This document shows positions 6,681 through 13,872 of a DNA stretch of 16,577 nucleotides, piece after piece. Position 1 is the stretch's first letter. Every line of letters starts with the position of its first letter. This DNA comes from JAOTYV01 sp041557595 (GTDB taxonomy: Bacteria > Pseudomonadota > Alphaproteobacteria > UBA8366): positions 1 to 16,577 of the forward strand of contig JBFFGE010000102.1 of NCBI GenBank assembly GCA_041557595.1, given 5' to 3'. Below the pieces are notes generated by a model that saw only the letters and a program-made list of their open reading frames with translations, made no database searches and had not been told where the DNA came from. Position numbers and translations under genes: made by a program.

Positions 6681-6781
6681 TATGACCTCGGCGCCCTTCC
6701 GCCACGCCAGAAACCGCTGTGAAACCACTGTAAATCTGCGGTAAATGACATGAGCGGCGTTTCGGATTGGAATGCGGCCAC

Positions 6782-6810
6782 TCTATATCAGGGCCGCCTT
6801 GTCCTGTAAA
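6782..6810 (-). promoter_or_regulatory. Candidate sigma70-type promoter for prs
   Basis: On the minus strand, TTTACA (6805-6810) and TATAGA (6782-6787) are separated by exactly 17 bases. They match the consensus at 5 and 4 of 6 positions. Transcription would start near 6775, leaving a leader of about 95 bases before the prs ATG. No other equally good pair is visible in this gap. Confidence 0.5.
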
Positions 6811-6894
6811 CGCCCTTGGGTCGCCGCGGCGCGGATTCAACGCGACAAAGTGATCAAACCCGAGGCATTGGCGGCGCCCGGGTGCCGGTCGACC

Positions 6895-6963
6895 TCACAT
6901 GAGGGCGCAGCTTACGACGAGCCCCAGGACGCACAAAGCGACGAGCTGGATCAGGTAAGGCAT
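6895..6963 (-). CDS. Possible 22-aa hydrophobic small protein
   Basis: A short minus-strand ORF reads MPYLIQLVALCVLGLVVSCALM then TGA. It begins three bases after the pgeF stop. The junction TGATCCATG (6961-6969) is identical to the midA-pgeF junction (7753-7761). The peptide is one continuous hydrophobic segment, as expected for a single-pass small membrane protein. VVSC resembles a lipobox, which would leave only CALM after cleavage. No strong Shine-Dalgarno is visible, so translation would depend on coupling to pgeF. I do not recognise a family. A chance ORF of this size is quite possible; the tight spacing and composition are the only support. Confidence 0.3.
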   Translation of the reverse strand: MPYLIQLVALCVLGLVVSCALM

Positions 6964-6966
6964 GGA

Positions 6967-7755
6967 TCAAGCGCCTGCCATGATTACCGAAAGCCCCCGG
7001 CCATAATCCGATTCGCCGGTCAGCGTCGCCCGGCGGTAGCTGAAGAAGGCATCCGGCTCGGCGCAGGTGTCCCGGGGCAGGATATTCGCCGAGGCGAGAC
7101 CGAGCGCGCCGAGTTTCCTGCCGAGATAACCCGGCAGGTCGAACATCTGATGCCCGTGTCGCCTTGATGGCGTAAAAAATCGCGCGTTTTCCGGATCTTC
7201 GGCGAGAAACGGCGCCGGAAATTCGGGGCCTACTTCGTAGGATCGCGCACCGATCGTCGGTCCGATAATCGCATGAATGTTGCTTCGCCGGGCGCCGAGA
7301 TCTTCCATCGCGGCGACGGTCGCCTCGACCACGCCGCCGATCGCGCCGCGCCACCCCGCATGGGCCGCGCCGACGATTTTCCGATCGCCGTCGGCGAACA
7401 GCACCGGCGCGCAGTCCGCGGTCAGGATACCCAGCGCGACGCCCGGCACTGCGCTCACCAGGGCGTCCGCCTGCGGTGCGTCGGCCGGGTCCCAGGGCGC
7501 TTCCACCCGCGCGACGATTGCGCTGTGGACCTGATGGACGGTGTTGAGCGGGGGCGCCGACCGATCGAAGGCCGCCATGGCGCGGCGACGGTTCTCGGCC
7601 ACGTTTTCGGCGGTATCATCGGACCCGAATCCCACATTCAGCGATGCGTATATTCCGGTGCTCACCCCGCCCTGGCGGGTGAAGAATCCGTGGCGGATGC
7701 GATGAAGCGCGCTCAGGGGGTCGGCGGTAATAATCGAGGGGGTGCTGTCGGTCAT
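6967..7755 (-). CDS. pgeF: Peptidoglycan editing factor PgeF (YfiH/LACC1 family)
   Basis: This is a COG1496 protein, once annotated as polyphenol oxidase or laccase domain. In E. coli YfiH has been linked to keeping L-Ser out of the position of L-Ala in the peptidoglycan stem, and relatives (LACC1) act on purine nucleosides. The 262-aa product has the expected length. It begins its domain with HGFFTRQGGVSTGIYASLNVGFGSDD, and carries the three likely metal ligands His77 (VHQVHS), Cys115 (LTADCAP) and His132 (AAHAGWRG), spaced as in YfiH. IIGPTIGARSYEVGPEF and the C-terminal FFSYRRATLTGESDYGRGLSVI follow. No signal peptide is visible. The ATG at 7753-7755 starts three bases after the midA stop. 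The lgt-midA-pgeF order is one I know from other alphaproteobacteria. Confidence 0.95.
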   Translation of the reverse strand: MTDSTPSIITADPLSALHRIRHGFFTRQGGVSTGIYASLNVGFGSDDTAENVAENRRRAMAAFDRSAPPLNTVHQVHSAIVARVEAPWDPADAPQADALVSAVPGVALGILTADCAPVLFADGDRKIVGAAHAGWRGAIGGVVEATVAAMEDLGARRSNIHAIIGPTIGARSYEVGPEFPAPFLAEDPENARFFTPSRRHGHQMFDLPGYLGRKLGALGLASANILPRDTCAEPDAFFSYRRATLTGESDYGRGLSVIMAGA

Positions 7756-7758
7756 GGA

Positions 7759-8856
7759 TCACGCTGTTTCGGCCGGCCGTTCGAAGCCCGGGGGAACCGC
7801 CATATCCGGATCGCTGATGGCGAGGACTTTGAACAAAGTGCCCATTTGCGAAGGATCGATCAACCGTTTGCATGCCGAGTCGATGTCGCCGGCCTGTGCG
7901 GCGGTGGCGCGTTGCGCGAGTTGCACGGCGCGGAATTCGATGCCGAGCCGTTTGAGGAAATCGCCCTGGGTGACGGGACCATGGATCGTGGCGGCGTCGG
8001 CGGCGTTTGCCAGCGCGGCGAAATCCACATGGGCGGTAATGTCCGCATCGCCCGGATCCACCAGGAAATCATGCCGCGCGTGCTCGCGCACCGCCTGGAG
8101 CGTGCCCTCCGTGACGTGCCGGCAATGTCCGTAGTCGACGATCAGGGCCACGCCGCCGGTTGTGGCGATGCGCGCGGCGATCGCGGCGGCGATCGCGATG
8201 CCGGCCGGGCAGATTTCGGCGATGGCGCCGGGCGGCGCGGTTCGGGTCAACGCCTCGGAAATCAACACCGCGTGCGGCGTCATGTGCCGGTTCAATACGA
8301 GCGTGAATTCGTCGTTCGCGTGAGACACCATCCGCTCCCGCCATCCTTCGGCCCGGCGCTCGAACTGGTGGATCGGCTGCGCGTCGAAGAATTCATTGGC
8401 GATCAGGACCATCGGGCCTGCCGGAACCTGTGCCAAATCGTCGTGCCAGGCGATGTCGGCGCCCGATTTCCGCAATCGCTGTTGTTGAATGGCGCGCAAG
8501 GCCGGGCTGGTTTCAATCATATGGATGGTGGCGGCCGCTTGGAATTCCGGGCGAATTTGGGCCGCGCGCAAGGCGTCGGCCATCAAGCTGCCGCGTCCCG
8601 GACCCAGTTCGACCAGCCGGAACGGTGCGGGCGCATCCATCAGCCGCCACATTTCCACGCACCATAAACCGATCAACTCGCCGAACATCTGGCTGATTTC
8701 CGGCGCGGTGGTGAAGTCGCCGCCGCGGCCGAACGGGTCTTGGCGCATGTAGTAACCGTGCTGCGGATGGCCGAGCGCTTCGGCCATGTAGGTTGCGATG
8801 CTGATGGGCCCTTTGAGGGCGATGCGGCGCGCCAGGATTTGGGCGAGCGGGCTCAC
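7759..8856 (-). CDS. midA: SAM-dependent methyltransferase, MidA/NDUFAF7 family
   Basis: This is a COG1565 (DUF185) methyltransferase. The mitochondrial relative NDUFAF7 methylates an arginine of complex I subunit NDUFS2 during assembly, so a role in NADH dehydrogenase assembly is likely but inferred. Motifs in the 365-aa product are GPISIATYMAEAL and GYYMRQDPFGRGGDFTTAPEISQMFGELIG (20-64), the SAM-binding LVELGPGRGSLMAD (81-94), LIANEFFDAQPIHQF, LIVDYGH and the C-terminal DPSQMGTLFKVLAI. I chose the GTG at 8854-8856: it overlaps the lgt stop as GTGA and is where family homology begins. Longer in-frame extensions run through lgt in another frame and are spurious. The stop is three bases before pgeF. 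Confidence 0.93.
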   Translation of the reverse strand: MSPLAQILARRIALKGPISIATYMAEALGHPQHGYYMRQDPFGRGGDFTTAPEISQMFGELIGLWCVEMWRLMDAPAPFRLVELGPGRGSLMADALRAAQIRPEFQAAATIHMIETSPALRAIQQQRLRKSGADIAWHDDLAQVPAGPMVLIANEFFDAQPIHQFERRAEGWRERMVSHANDEFTLVLNRHMTPHAVLISEALTRTAPPGAIAEICPAGIAIAAAIAARIATTGGVALIVDYGHCRHVTEGTLQAVREHARHDFLVDPGDADITAHVDFAALANAADAATIHGPVTQGDFLKRLGIEFRAVQLAQRATAAQAGDIDSACKRLIDPSQMGTLFKVLAISDPDMAVPPGFERPAETA

Positions 8857-9668
8857 GGGTCCGGCGTGACGGCCGCTTGCGGGCGCTGCCGCGCGGTGAC
8901 CGCGAGATAGATGCCGAACAGCACCATCGGTACCGACAGCCATTGCCCGAACGTCGTTCCCATCGGAATGAAATCGAGATGCGCGCTTGGCTCCCGCATC
9001 GTCTCCGAGATGATGCGGGCGAGGCCGTAGCCGATCAGGAAACAGCCCGACAACAAGCCGCGCCAGCGCATCGCGTTGTACCGGAACAGCAGAATCGAAA
9101 GGACGACGAACAGCACGGCGCCTTCCAGCGCCGCCTCGTACAGCTGGCTCGGGTGGCGCGGTTCCGGTCCGGCATGGGGGAAAATGACCGCCCAGGGGAC
9201 GTCGGTGACCCGGCCCCACAATTCGCCGTTTATAAAATTGGCGATCCGGCCGAAGAACAGGCCGATCGGCGTCGCCGCGGCCACGATGTCGGCCAGGGCT
9301 AATACTGGTATGCTCCTGCGGCGCGCAAAGATCGCCATCGCGGCGATGACGCCGAGCAATCCGCCATGGAATGACATGCCGCCTTTCCAGACCTGCAGGA
9401 TCTCGGACGGATTGGCAAGATAGAATTCCGGCCGATAGAACAGCACGAAGCCGAGACGGCCGCCGAGAATCACGCCGGCGGTCGCCCAGACCATGAAATC
9501 GTCGATATGGAGCGGCGACACCACATTGGGCGGCCTTTTTGCGAGGCGCAGGCAATACTGCCAGCCGCCGATCAACCCGGTGATATAGGCCAACGCATAC
9601 CAGCGAATCGCCAAGGGACCGATTTGCAGGGCAACCGGATCGAGATTGGGAAACTGGAAATATTCCAT
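8853..9668 (-). CDS. lgt: Prolipoprotein diacylglyceryl transferase
   Basis: Lgt moves diacylglycerol from phosphatidylglycerol to the lipobox cysteine of prolipoproteins, the first step of lipoprotein maturation in the inner membrane. The 271-aa product has several hydrophobic segments, consistent with the seven-helix fold. It shows LAIRWYALAYITGLIGGW, GGMSFHGGLLG with His101, the family signature GRIANFINGELWGR (140-153, normally GRIGNFING; Arg141 and Glu149 correspond to key residues), RHPSQLYEAALEG and YGLARIISETMREP. The start at 9666-9668 is three bases after the hldD stop, and the TGA overlaps the midA GTG. It lies in a compact envelope-related operon. Confidence 0.97.
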   Translation of the reverse strand: MEYFQFPNLDPVALQIGPLAIRWYALAYITGLIGGWQYCLRLAKRPPNVVSPLHIDDFMVWATAGVILGGRLGFVLFYRPEFYLANPSEILQVWKGGMSFHGGLLGVIAAMAIFARRRSIPVLALADIVAAATPIGLFFGRIANFINGELWGRVTDVPWAVIFPHAGPEPRHPSQLYEAALEGAVLFVVLSILLFRYNAMRWRGLLSGCFLIGYGLARIISETMREPSAHLDFIPMGTTFGQWLSVPMVLFGIYLAVTARQRPQAAVTPDP

Positions 9669-9671
9669 GAT

Positions 9672-10655
9672 CTACCGGTGCGGGTCGTTTGTGGCGAGGT
9701 AGTTACGAATATACCCCGCCGCGCCGTCCTCGAGCGAGGTGAAGGGTTTCGCGTACCCCGCCTGCCGGATGCGCGTCAATTCCGCCTGCGTGAAATATTG
9801 GTAGTTCGAGCGAATATTCTCCGGAGTGTCGACGAAGTCGATCTTGACCTCCCGGTCCATTGAGGCGAAGCACGCTTCGGCAAGGTCGCGGAAGCTGCGC
9901 GCCTGTCCGGTTCCGCAATTGAAGATCCCGCTGATTGCAGGGTTGTCGAGCAGCCACAGCATCATGTCGACGCAATCGCCGACCCAGATGAAATCGCGTT
10001 GCTGGCCGCCGTCTTCGTAGTCCGGGTGGTGCGACCGGAACAGCCGCACGCTGTCCGCCGCGGTAATCTGCTCGAACAGCTGGATCGCGACGCTGCGCTG
10101 GCCGCCCTTGTGCTGTTCGTTCGGTCCATAGACATTGAAGAATTTGAGTCCGGCCCATTGCGGCGGGCGATACCCGGCGCGGTCGAGCTGAACGGCGTTG
10201 AGGTCGAACATGTGTTTCGACAGGCCGTAGCCGTTCAGCGGCCGCAAATGCCCCAGCGCGGCCGGATCGTTGTCGTCGTCGAAGCCGTGCTCGCCGCCGC
10301 CATAGGTCGCCGCGGATGAGGCGTAGATCAACGGGCGCTGTCGCCGCGTACACCATCGCCACAGGTCGAGCGAGACCCCGAGATTGTTGTCGAGCAGGCG
10401 GTCCATGTCGGTTTCGGTGGTCGACGAGATGGCGCCCATATGAAAGATCGCCGCCACCGCGTCGCCGGCCGCCTCGAGCCATTCGAACAACCGGTCCGGC
10501 GGGACGATCTCCTCGACCGGGTGTTTCGCGAGGTTGGCGATCTTGGCGGGATCGTCGAGCACGTCGCAGACGACGATGTCGGTGTGTCCGCGCTCGGCGA
10601 GGGCGGCAACGAGGTTAGAGCCGATAAATCCGGCGCCGCCGGTAACCAGGATCAT
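9672..10655 (-). CDS. hldD: ADP-L-glycero-D-manno-heptose 6-epimerase
   Basis: This enzyme (formerly RfaD) converts ADP-D-glycero-beta-D-manno-heptose to the L-glycero form used in the LPS inner core. It belongs to the extended short-chain dehydrogenase group with bound NADP. The 327-aa product starts MILVTGGAGFIGSNLVAAL (the GxxGxxG nucleotide motif), then FHMGAISSTTETD, IYASSAATYGGGEHGF (Ser113/Ser114), Tyr143-x-x-x-Lys147 in GYGLSKHMFD, and FFNVYGPNEQHKGGQRSVA, where Lys183 matches the second catalytic lysine described for E. coli HldD. It is the first gene of the minus-strand run with lgt, midA and pgeF, and has a promoter candidate right upstream. No hldE or gmhA is nearby, so the other heptose genes lie elsewhere. 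Confidence 0.96.
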   Translation of the reverse strand: MILVTGGAGFIGSNLVAALAERGHTDIVVCDVLDDPAKIANLAKHPVEEIVPPDRLFEWLEAAGDAVAAIFHMGAISSTTETDMDRLLDNNLGVSLDLWRWCTRRQRPLIYASSAATYGGGEHGFDDDNDPAALGHLRPLNGYGLSKHMFDLNAVQLDRAGYRPPQWAGLKFFNVYGPNEQHKGGQRSVAIQLFEQITAADSVRLFRSHHPDYEDGGQQRDFIWVGDCVDMMLWLLDNPAISGIFNCGTGQARSFRDLAEACFASMDREVKIDFVDTPENIRSNYQYFTQAELTRIRQAGYAKPFTSLEDGAAGYIRNYLATNDPHR

Positions 10656-10688
10656 GGGCTAGGGAATCCACTGTGGGAAATCCGCCCC

Positions 10689-10718
10689 CTTATAGGCGAG
10701 GCGGCGGTGGACGGGCAA
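10689..10718 (-). promoter_or_regulatory. Candidate promoter for the hldD-lgt-midA-pgeF operon
   Basis: On the minus strand TTGCCC (10713-10718) and TATAAG (10689-10694) are 18 bases apart. The -10 matches the consensus at 5 of 6 positions. Transcription would begin near 10682, giving a leader of about 27 bases before the hldD ATG. It faces the ubiK promoter candidate back to back. Confidence 0.48.
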
Positions 10719-10732
10719 GGCGAACGCGTCGC

Positions 10733-10761
10733 TTGTTTCCGGAGGTGCCCCCGATTATATC
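10733..10761 (+). promoter_or_regulatory. Candidate promoter for ubiK
   Basis: TTGTTT (10733-10738) and TATATC (10756-10761) are separated by 17 bases in the divergent hldD-ubiK gap. The -35 is weak (3 of 6) and the -10 is 4 of 6. Transcription would start near 10768, about 35 bases before the ATG. Confidence 0.38.
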
Positions 10762-10802
10762 CATGGGAGCGCGCATTTCCGCGCTGCGGATGCGAGGGTG
10801 CA

Positions 10803-11153
10803 ATGCAAACCGACAATCGGATTCTCGATGATTTGGCCCGCGTGGCGGGCGGCGCTTTCGGCACGCTGAACGATGTGCGGGTCGAAATCGAAAATCTCTT
10901 CAAGCAGCGGCTCGAACGGGTGTTGTCCGATTTGGACGTGGTGCCGCGGGACGAATTCGATGCGGTCAAGGCGATGGCCGAAAAGGCGCGGACGGAACAG
11001 GCAGCCCTCGAAGCCCGCGTCGCGGCGCTGGAGGCGGCTTTGGCCGCGAAGGGGTCCGCACGTGCGGTCGACAAGAAGCCCGCCGCACCGAAGGCTCGGC
11101 GCGCCCGTGGACCGGCAACCAAGGCAAAGGCGCCGGGCAAACCCGCCGGGTAG
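10803..11153 (+). CDS. ubiK: Ubiquinone biosynthesis accessory factor UbiK (YqiC/BMFP family)
   Basis: This is a 116-aa COG2960 protein. In E. coli UbiK assists aerobic ubiquinone synthesis and interacts with UbiJ; relatives were also described as membrane-fusogenic coiled-coil proteins. The N-terminal NRILDDLARVAGGAFGTLNDVRVEIENLFKQRLERVLSDLDVVPRDEFDAVKAMAEKARTEQAALEARVAALE is the family core, an amphipathic helix followed by a coiled coil (about residues 50-80). The last 35 residues are rich in Ala, Lys, Pro and Arg and probably disordered. The ATG at 10803 is preceded by GAGG (10794-10797) at normal spacing; an in-frame extension to 10440 would run into hldD and is not real. It is transcribed divergently from hldD. 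Confidence 0.9.
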   Translation: MQTDNRILDDLARVAGGAFGTLNDVRVEIENLFKQRLERVLSDLDVVPRDEFDAVKAMAEKARTEQAALEARVAALEAALAAKGSARAVDKKPAAPKARRARGPATKAKAPGKPAG

Positions 11154-11317
11154 TCGATTTCGGCCGGTACTTGTTCCCATCCCGACGCGCGCAAATCGGA
11201 TGCCGATAAAATAATTCGCGGTGCCGGCAAACTCTGCTTGCGTCGGCGGACTCTCTTCTGGCAATCTAGGTGTTGTGGTTGATACCCCACCCGGACCACT
11301 ATATGTCGATTCGCTCG

Positions 11318-11323
11318 TATAAT
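11318..11323 (+). promoter_or_regulatory. Candidate -10 box for the YbjN-proC pair
   Basis: A perfect TATAAT at 11318-11323 lies in the 255-base gap between ubiK and the YbjN gene, about 85 bases before its ATG. No good -35 is present at 16-18 bases, so recognition may need an activator. A GATTC (a GANTC methylation-type site) lies just upstream at 11308-11312, which may be chance. Confidence 0.35.
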
Positions 11324-11408
11324 CGACGCTTGAACAGGACGGCATTGCGCCCCGCATGATCGGCGTCGACAAACCCACTTCATTGCCAGTGTTTAGGAGA
11401 TCGCGCCT

Positions 11409-11912
11409 ATGAGGTTTTTGCCTGCGGACATAGGTGGGGATTCGCTCAATCCAATAGATCTGCTCGAGGAAGTGGTGGTCGCCAATGAATGGGCGTTCGA
11501 CCGGTCGAGCGACCATGAACTGATCGTCGAAAACACCGGCCGGTGGTGCGACTATCGGATGTTCTTTATCTGGCGCGAGGACCTCAACGCCCTCTATTTC
11601 ACCTGCGTGTTCGATACGCGCATTCCGGAAGAAAAGCGCACTTCGGTGAATGAGCTGGTCTGTCTCGTCAACGAAAAGCTGTGGCTCGGGCATTTCGATG
11701 TCAGCTCGGACGATCGGCTGCCGATGTATCGCTATACCATCCTGACACGCGGCGGAAACATACCCGCGGTCGAACTGCTCGAAGATATGGTGGAAATCGC
11801 CGTGGCGGAATGCGAGCGCTTCTATCCGGCGTTGCAGTTCGTGGTCTGGGCCGGGCATACTCCTGCGGATGCAGTGGCTTCCGCTATGATGGAGACGGTT
11901 GGCGAAGCCTGA
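11409..11912 (+). CDS. YbjN domain-containing protein
   Basis: This is a 167-aa protein of the YbjN family, whose fold resembles type III secretion chaperones. The molecular role is not settled; E. coli YbjN affects motility and stress traits when its level changes. Seen here are NPIDLLEEVVVANEWAFDRSSDHELIVENTGRWCDYRMFFIWREDLNALYFTCVFD, a typical YbjN N-terminal half, then the conserved VNELVCLVNEKLWLGHFDV and, towards the C-terminus, the helix VELLEDMVEIAVAECERFYPALQFVVWAG. No signal peptide or membrane segment is visible. AGGAGA (11395-11400) lies eight bases before the ATG. It is 15 bases upstream of proC, so the two are very likely cotranscribed, an arrangement I recall from other alphaproteobacteria. 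Confidence 0.88.
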   Translation: MRFLPADIGGDSLNPIDLLEEVVVANEWAFDRSSDHELIVENTGRWCDYRMFFIWREDLNALYFTCVFDTRIPEEKRTSVNELVCLVNEKLWLGHFDVSSDDRLPMYRYTILTRGGNIPAVELLEDMVEIAVAECERFYPALQFVVWAGHTPADAVASAMMETVGEA

Positions 11913-11927
11913 TCCGGAGTACATTAC

Positions 11928-12749
11928 ATGACGACAAGACTGGAACGGCCGCTTCTGCTCGCAGGATGCGGCAAGATGGGGTCTGCCATGCTGTCGGGTT
12001 GGCTCGAAAGCGGTGCCGTTGCGGCGGGCGTCTGGGTCGTCGAGCCGCAGGGTGCCGAGCAATTCGACGGGCACGCATCGGTTCATATCGTTGCGGATAC
12101 CGAATCGCTGCCATCCGACCTCGATCCCGAAGTGGTGGTGTTCGCCGTCAAGCCGCAGTTGATGGACGAGGTTGCGCCCGCATACGCGCGGTTTTCCCAA
12201 CCCTCGACGCTGTTTCTGTCGATAGCGGCGGGCACGCCGATTCGATTTTTCGAGGATCGCCTCGGCGCATCGGCGGCGATCGTGCGGGCCATGCCGAACA
12301 CGCCGGCGGCGATCGGGCGGGGCATAACGGTCGTGTGTCCCAATGCACGGGCGAGCGCGGCCCAGCTTGCCCTGGCCGAAGGATTGTTGTCGGCGGTCGG
12401 CGAAGCCGTCAGCATCGATGACGAGGCCTTGATGGATGCGGTCACCGCCGTTTCAGGCAGCGGTCCCGCCTATGTCTTCCTGTTGATCGAGACGATGGCC
12501 AAGGCCGGCGAGGCGGCCGGCCTGCCGCGGGCGCTGGCGGAGCGGCTTGCCCTGGTCACGGTATCGGGCGCGGGCCGGCTTGCCCTGGAAAGCGACGAAG
12601 CGCCCGCGCAATTGCGCGAAAACGTGACCAGCCCGGGCGGCACCACCTATGCGGCGCTGCAGGTGTTGATGGCGGATCCGGGGATGCAGGACCTCATGAC
12701 GCGCGCGATCGATGCCGCGACGCGGCGCGGTCGCGAATTGGCGGGTTAG
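11928..12749 (+). CDS. proC: Pyrroline-5-carboxylate reductase
   Basis: ProC catalyses the last step of proline synthesis, the NAD(P)H-dependent reduction of pyrroline-5-carboxylate, in the cytoplasm. The 273-aa product has the standard length. It shows the dinucleotide loop LLAGCGKMGSAM (10-21), VFAVKPQ (71-77), SIAAGTPI (98-105), RAMPNTPAAIGRGIT (120-134), the C-terminal domain signature AVTAVSGSGPAYVFLLIE (171-188) and LRENVTSPGGTTYAAL (229-244), which carries the substrate-binding region. The ATG at 11928 has GGAG (11916-11919) eight bases upstream. It follows the YbjN gene by 15 bases. No proA or proB is in the window. Confidence 0.97.
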   Translation: MTTRLERPLLLAGCGKMGSAMLSGWLESGAVAAGVWVVEPQGAEQFDGHASVHIVADTESLPSDLDPEVVVFAVKPQLMDEVAPAYARFSQPSTLFLSIAAGTPIRFFEDRLGASAAIVRAMPNTPAAIGRGITVVCPNARASAAQLALAEGLLSAVGEAVSIDDEALMDAVTAVSGSGPAYVFLLIETMAKAGEAAGLPRALAERLALVTVSGAGRLALESDEAPAQLRENVTSPGGTTYAALQVLMADPGMQDLMTRAIDAATRRGRELAG

Positions 12750-12800
12750 GGTCGTCTGTCCGCTTGTCATAGGTGCTGGCGGACCGGCGGCCTCCGCCGC

Positions 12801-12806
12801 TAATAT
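12801..12806 (+). promoter_or_regulatory. Candidate -10 box for a leaderless TetR-like mRNA
   Basis: TAATAT at 12801-12806 ends six bases before the ATG at 12813. That is where a -10 element would sit if transcription began at the A of the start codon. No Shine-Dalgarno is present before this ATG, which fits leaderless translation. The -35 region is poor. Confidence 0.33.
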
Positions 12807-12812
12807 CCCCGC

Positions 12813-13427
12813 ATGACCGATAAATCCGAGGATACGGACGAGACAATCGCCGCCGCCTTGCGGCTGGCCGCCGAACGCGGCTGGCATGGGCTGAGCATGC
12901 GCGACATTGCCGAAGGGTCGGGGCTGGATGGCGCCGAATTGCGCCGCCGCTATGCGTGCAAAATGGCCGTATTGGTGTCCCATGCGCAGGCGATCGAACG
13001 GCAGGCGGCGATGCTCGCGCCGCCCTTCGATCCGGAGGATTCGCCGCGGGATCGGCTCTTCGAGTTGCTGATGCAACGGATCGATTTGCTCGACCCGCAT
13101 AAGGTGGCGATTGCCGCGATCCTCCGCGACCTGCCGCGCGACCCGGTCGGATTGATCGTCGCCGCACCGCAAATCCTGCGCCTGATGGCCGGCATTCTGG
13201 AGACGGCGGGGCTGCCGGCGCGCGGACCCTTCGGTTTGCTGCGGGGTAAGGGGCTGGCGGCGATTTGGTTCGCCACGTTACGCATTTGGGCCACCGACGA
13301 AAGCCCCGACCACGCGCGCACCATGGCGGCACTGGATGGGTATTTGCGGCGGGTGGAGCCATGGGCCAGACGGTTGCCCGACGCCGCGCCCTTTGGGCGA
13401 AGCGCATCGGAGGACGCGGAGGCGTGA
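12813..13427 (+). CDS. TetR-family/COQ9-fold protein
   Basis: This 204-aa protein has an N-terminal TetR-type helix-turn-helix: TIAAALRLAAERGWHGLSMRDIAEGSGLDGAELRRRYACKMAVL, with the recognition part near residues 29-48. The all-helical C-terminal region ends with IWATDESPDHARTMAALDGYLRRVEPW. That end resembles the tail of COQ9-type proteins, which share the TetR fold but bind lipids in ubiquinone synthesis rather than DNA. The HTH looks intact, so a transcription factor is the simpler reading; a COQ9-like role is the alternative. No target gene is divergent from it: proC lies 63 bases upstream and csaA 82 bases downstream on the same strand. The ATG lacks a Shine-Dalgarno. Confidence 0.72.
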   Translation: MTDKSEDTDETIAAALRLAAERGWHGLSMRDIAEGSGLDGAELRRRYACKMAVLVSHAQAIERQAAMLAPPFDPEDSPRDRLFELLMQRIDLLDPHKVAIAAILRDLPRDPVGLIVAAPQILRLMAGILETAGLPARGPFGLLRGKGLAAIWFATLRIWATDESPDHARTMAALDGYLRRVEPWARRLPDAAPFGRSASEDAEA

Positions 13428-13509
13428 ACGCAGGGAGTGACGGTCGAGGCTGCCTGTGCGTCCGGCCGCAACTGCGGTTTTCGCAAGGCGCGTTTACGAA
13501 AGGAATGAG

Positions 13510-13845
13510 ATGACCATCGGCTTCGACGATTTCCAGAAGGTCGACATCCGCGTCGGAACCGTGCTGCGCGCGGAGGCCTTTCCCGAGGCGCGGCGTCCCG
13601 CCATCAAGCTGTGGGTCGATTTCGGACCGGAAATCGGCGAGCGCAAAACCTCGGCGCAGCTGACCAAATACTATAGCCCGGACACCCTGCCGGGCCGCCA
13701 GGTGGCCGCGGTGATCAACTTTCCGCCCAAACAAATCGGCAAGTTCATGTCTGAAATACTCGTGCTCGGATTTCCCGACGCCGATGGCGATGTGGTCTTG
13801 CTGCGGCCGGACCGGTCGGTTCCGAATGGCGGAAAGCTTTTCTAA
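13510..13845 (+). CDS. csaA: tRNA-binding protein / chaperone CsaA
   Basis: This 111-aa protein is a stand-alone tRNA-binding (EMAP/Trbp111-like) OB-fold domain. B. subtilis CsaA was described as a secretion-related chaperone; the family binds structured RNA such as tRNA as a dimer. The whole length matches: FDDFQKVDIRVGTVLRAEAFPEARRPAIKLWVDFG, SAQLTKYYSPDTLPGRQVAAVINFPPKQIGKFMSEILVLGF and DVVLLRPDRSVPNGGKLF at the C-terminus. The ATG at 13510 has AGGA five bases upstream; an in-frame ATG at 13456 would add 18 residues with no family match. It is followed by a hairpin and T-rich stretch in the convergent gap with the histidine kinase. Confidence 0.94.
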   Translation: MTIGFDDFQKVDIRVGTVLRAEAFPEARRPAIKLWVDFGPEIGERKTSAQLTKYYSPDTLPGRQVAAVINFPPKQIGKFMSEILVLGFPDADGDVVLLRPDRSVPNGGKLF

Positions 13846-13872
13846 GTGTAAAGGAACCCGGCGGTTCGCTGC

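Noticed and set aside
6681..6728. A 16-residue upstream extension of prs
   Set aside because: The conserved N-terminus begins at MKIL, and the GAGGT ribosome binding site sits just before that ATG.
6866..6890. A GC-rich near-palindrome downstream of the small ORF as an operon terminator
   Set aside because: The stem is short with a wobble, and no T tract follows on the minus strand.
7273..8667. A 464-codon plus-strand open frame opposite pgeF and midA
   Set aside because: It is a shadow of two well-supported genes; composition is His/Arg/Gly-rich with no recognisable domain or ribosome binding site.
8857..9555. An N-terminal extension of midA reaching 9555
   Set aside because: This part is lgt read in the wrong frame. 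MidA homology starts at the GTG that overlaps the lgt stop.
10755..12200. A 481-codon minus-strand open frame across ubiK, YbjN and proC
   Set aside because: It runs antisense to three supported genes and through their intergenic gaps; no motif is visible.
13464..13482. A small CCGC/GCGG stem followed by TTTT before csaA
   Set aside because: Only four base pairs; too weak to call a terminator or attenuator.
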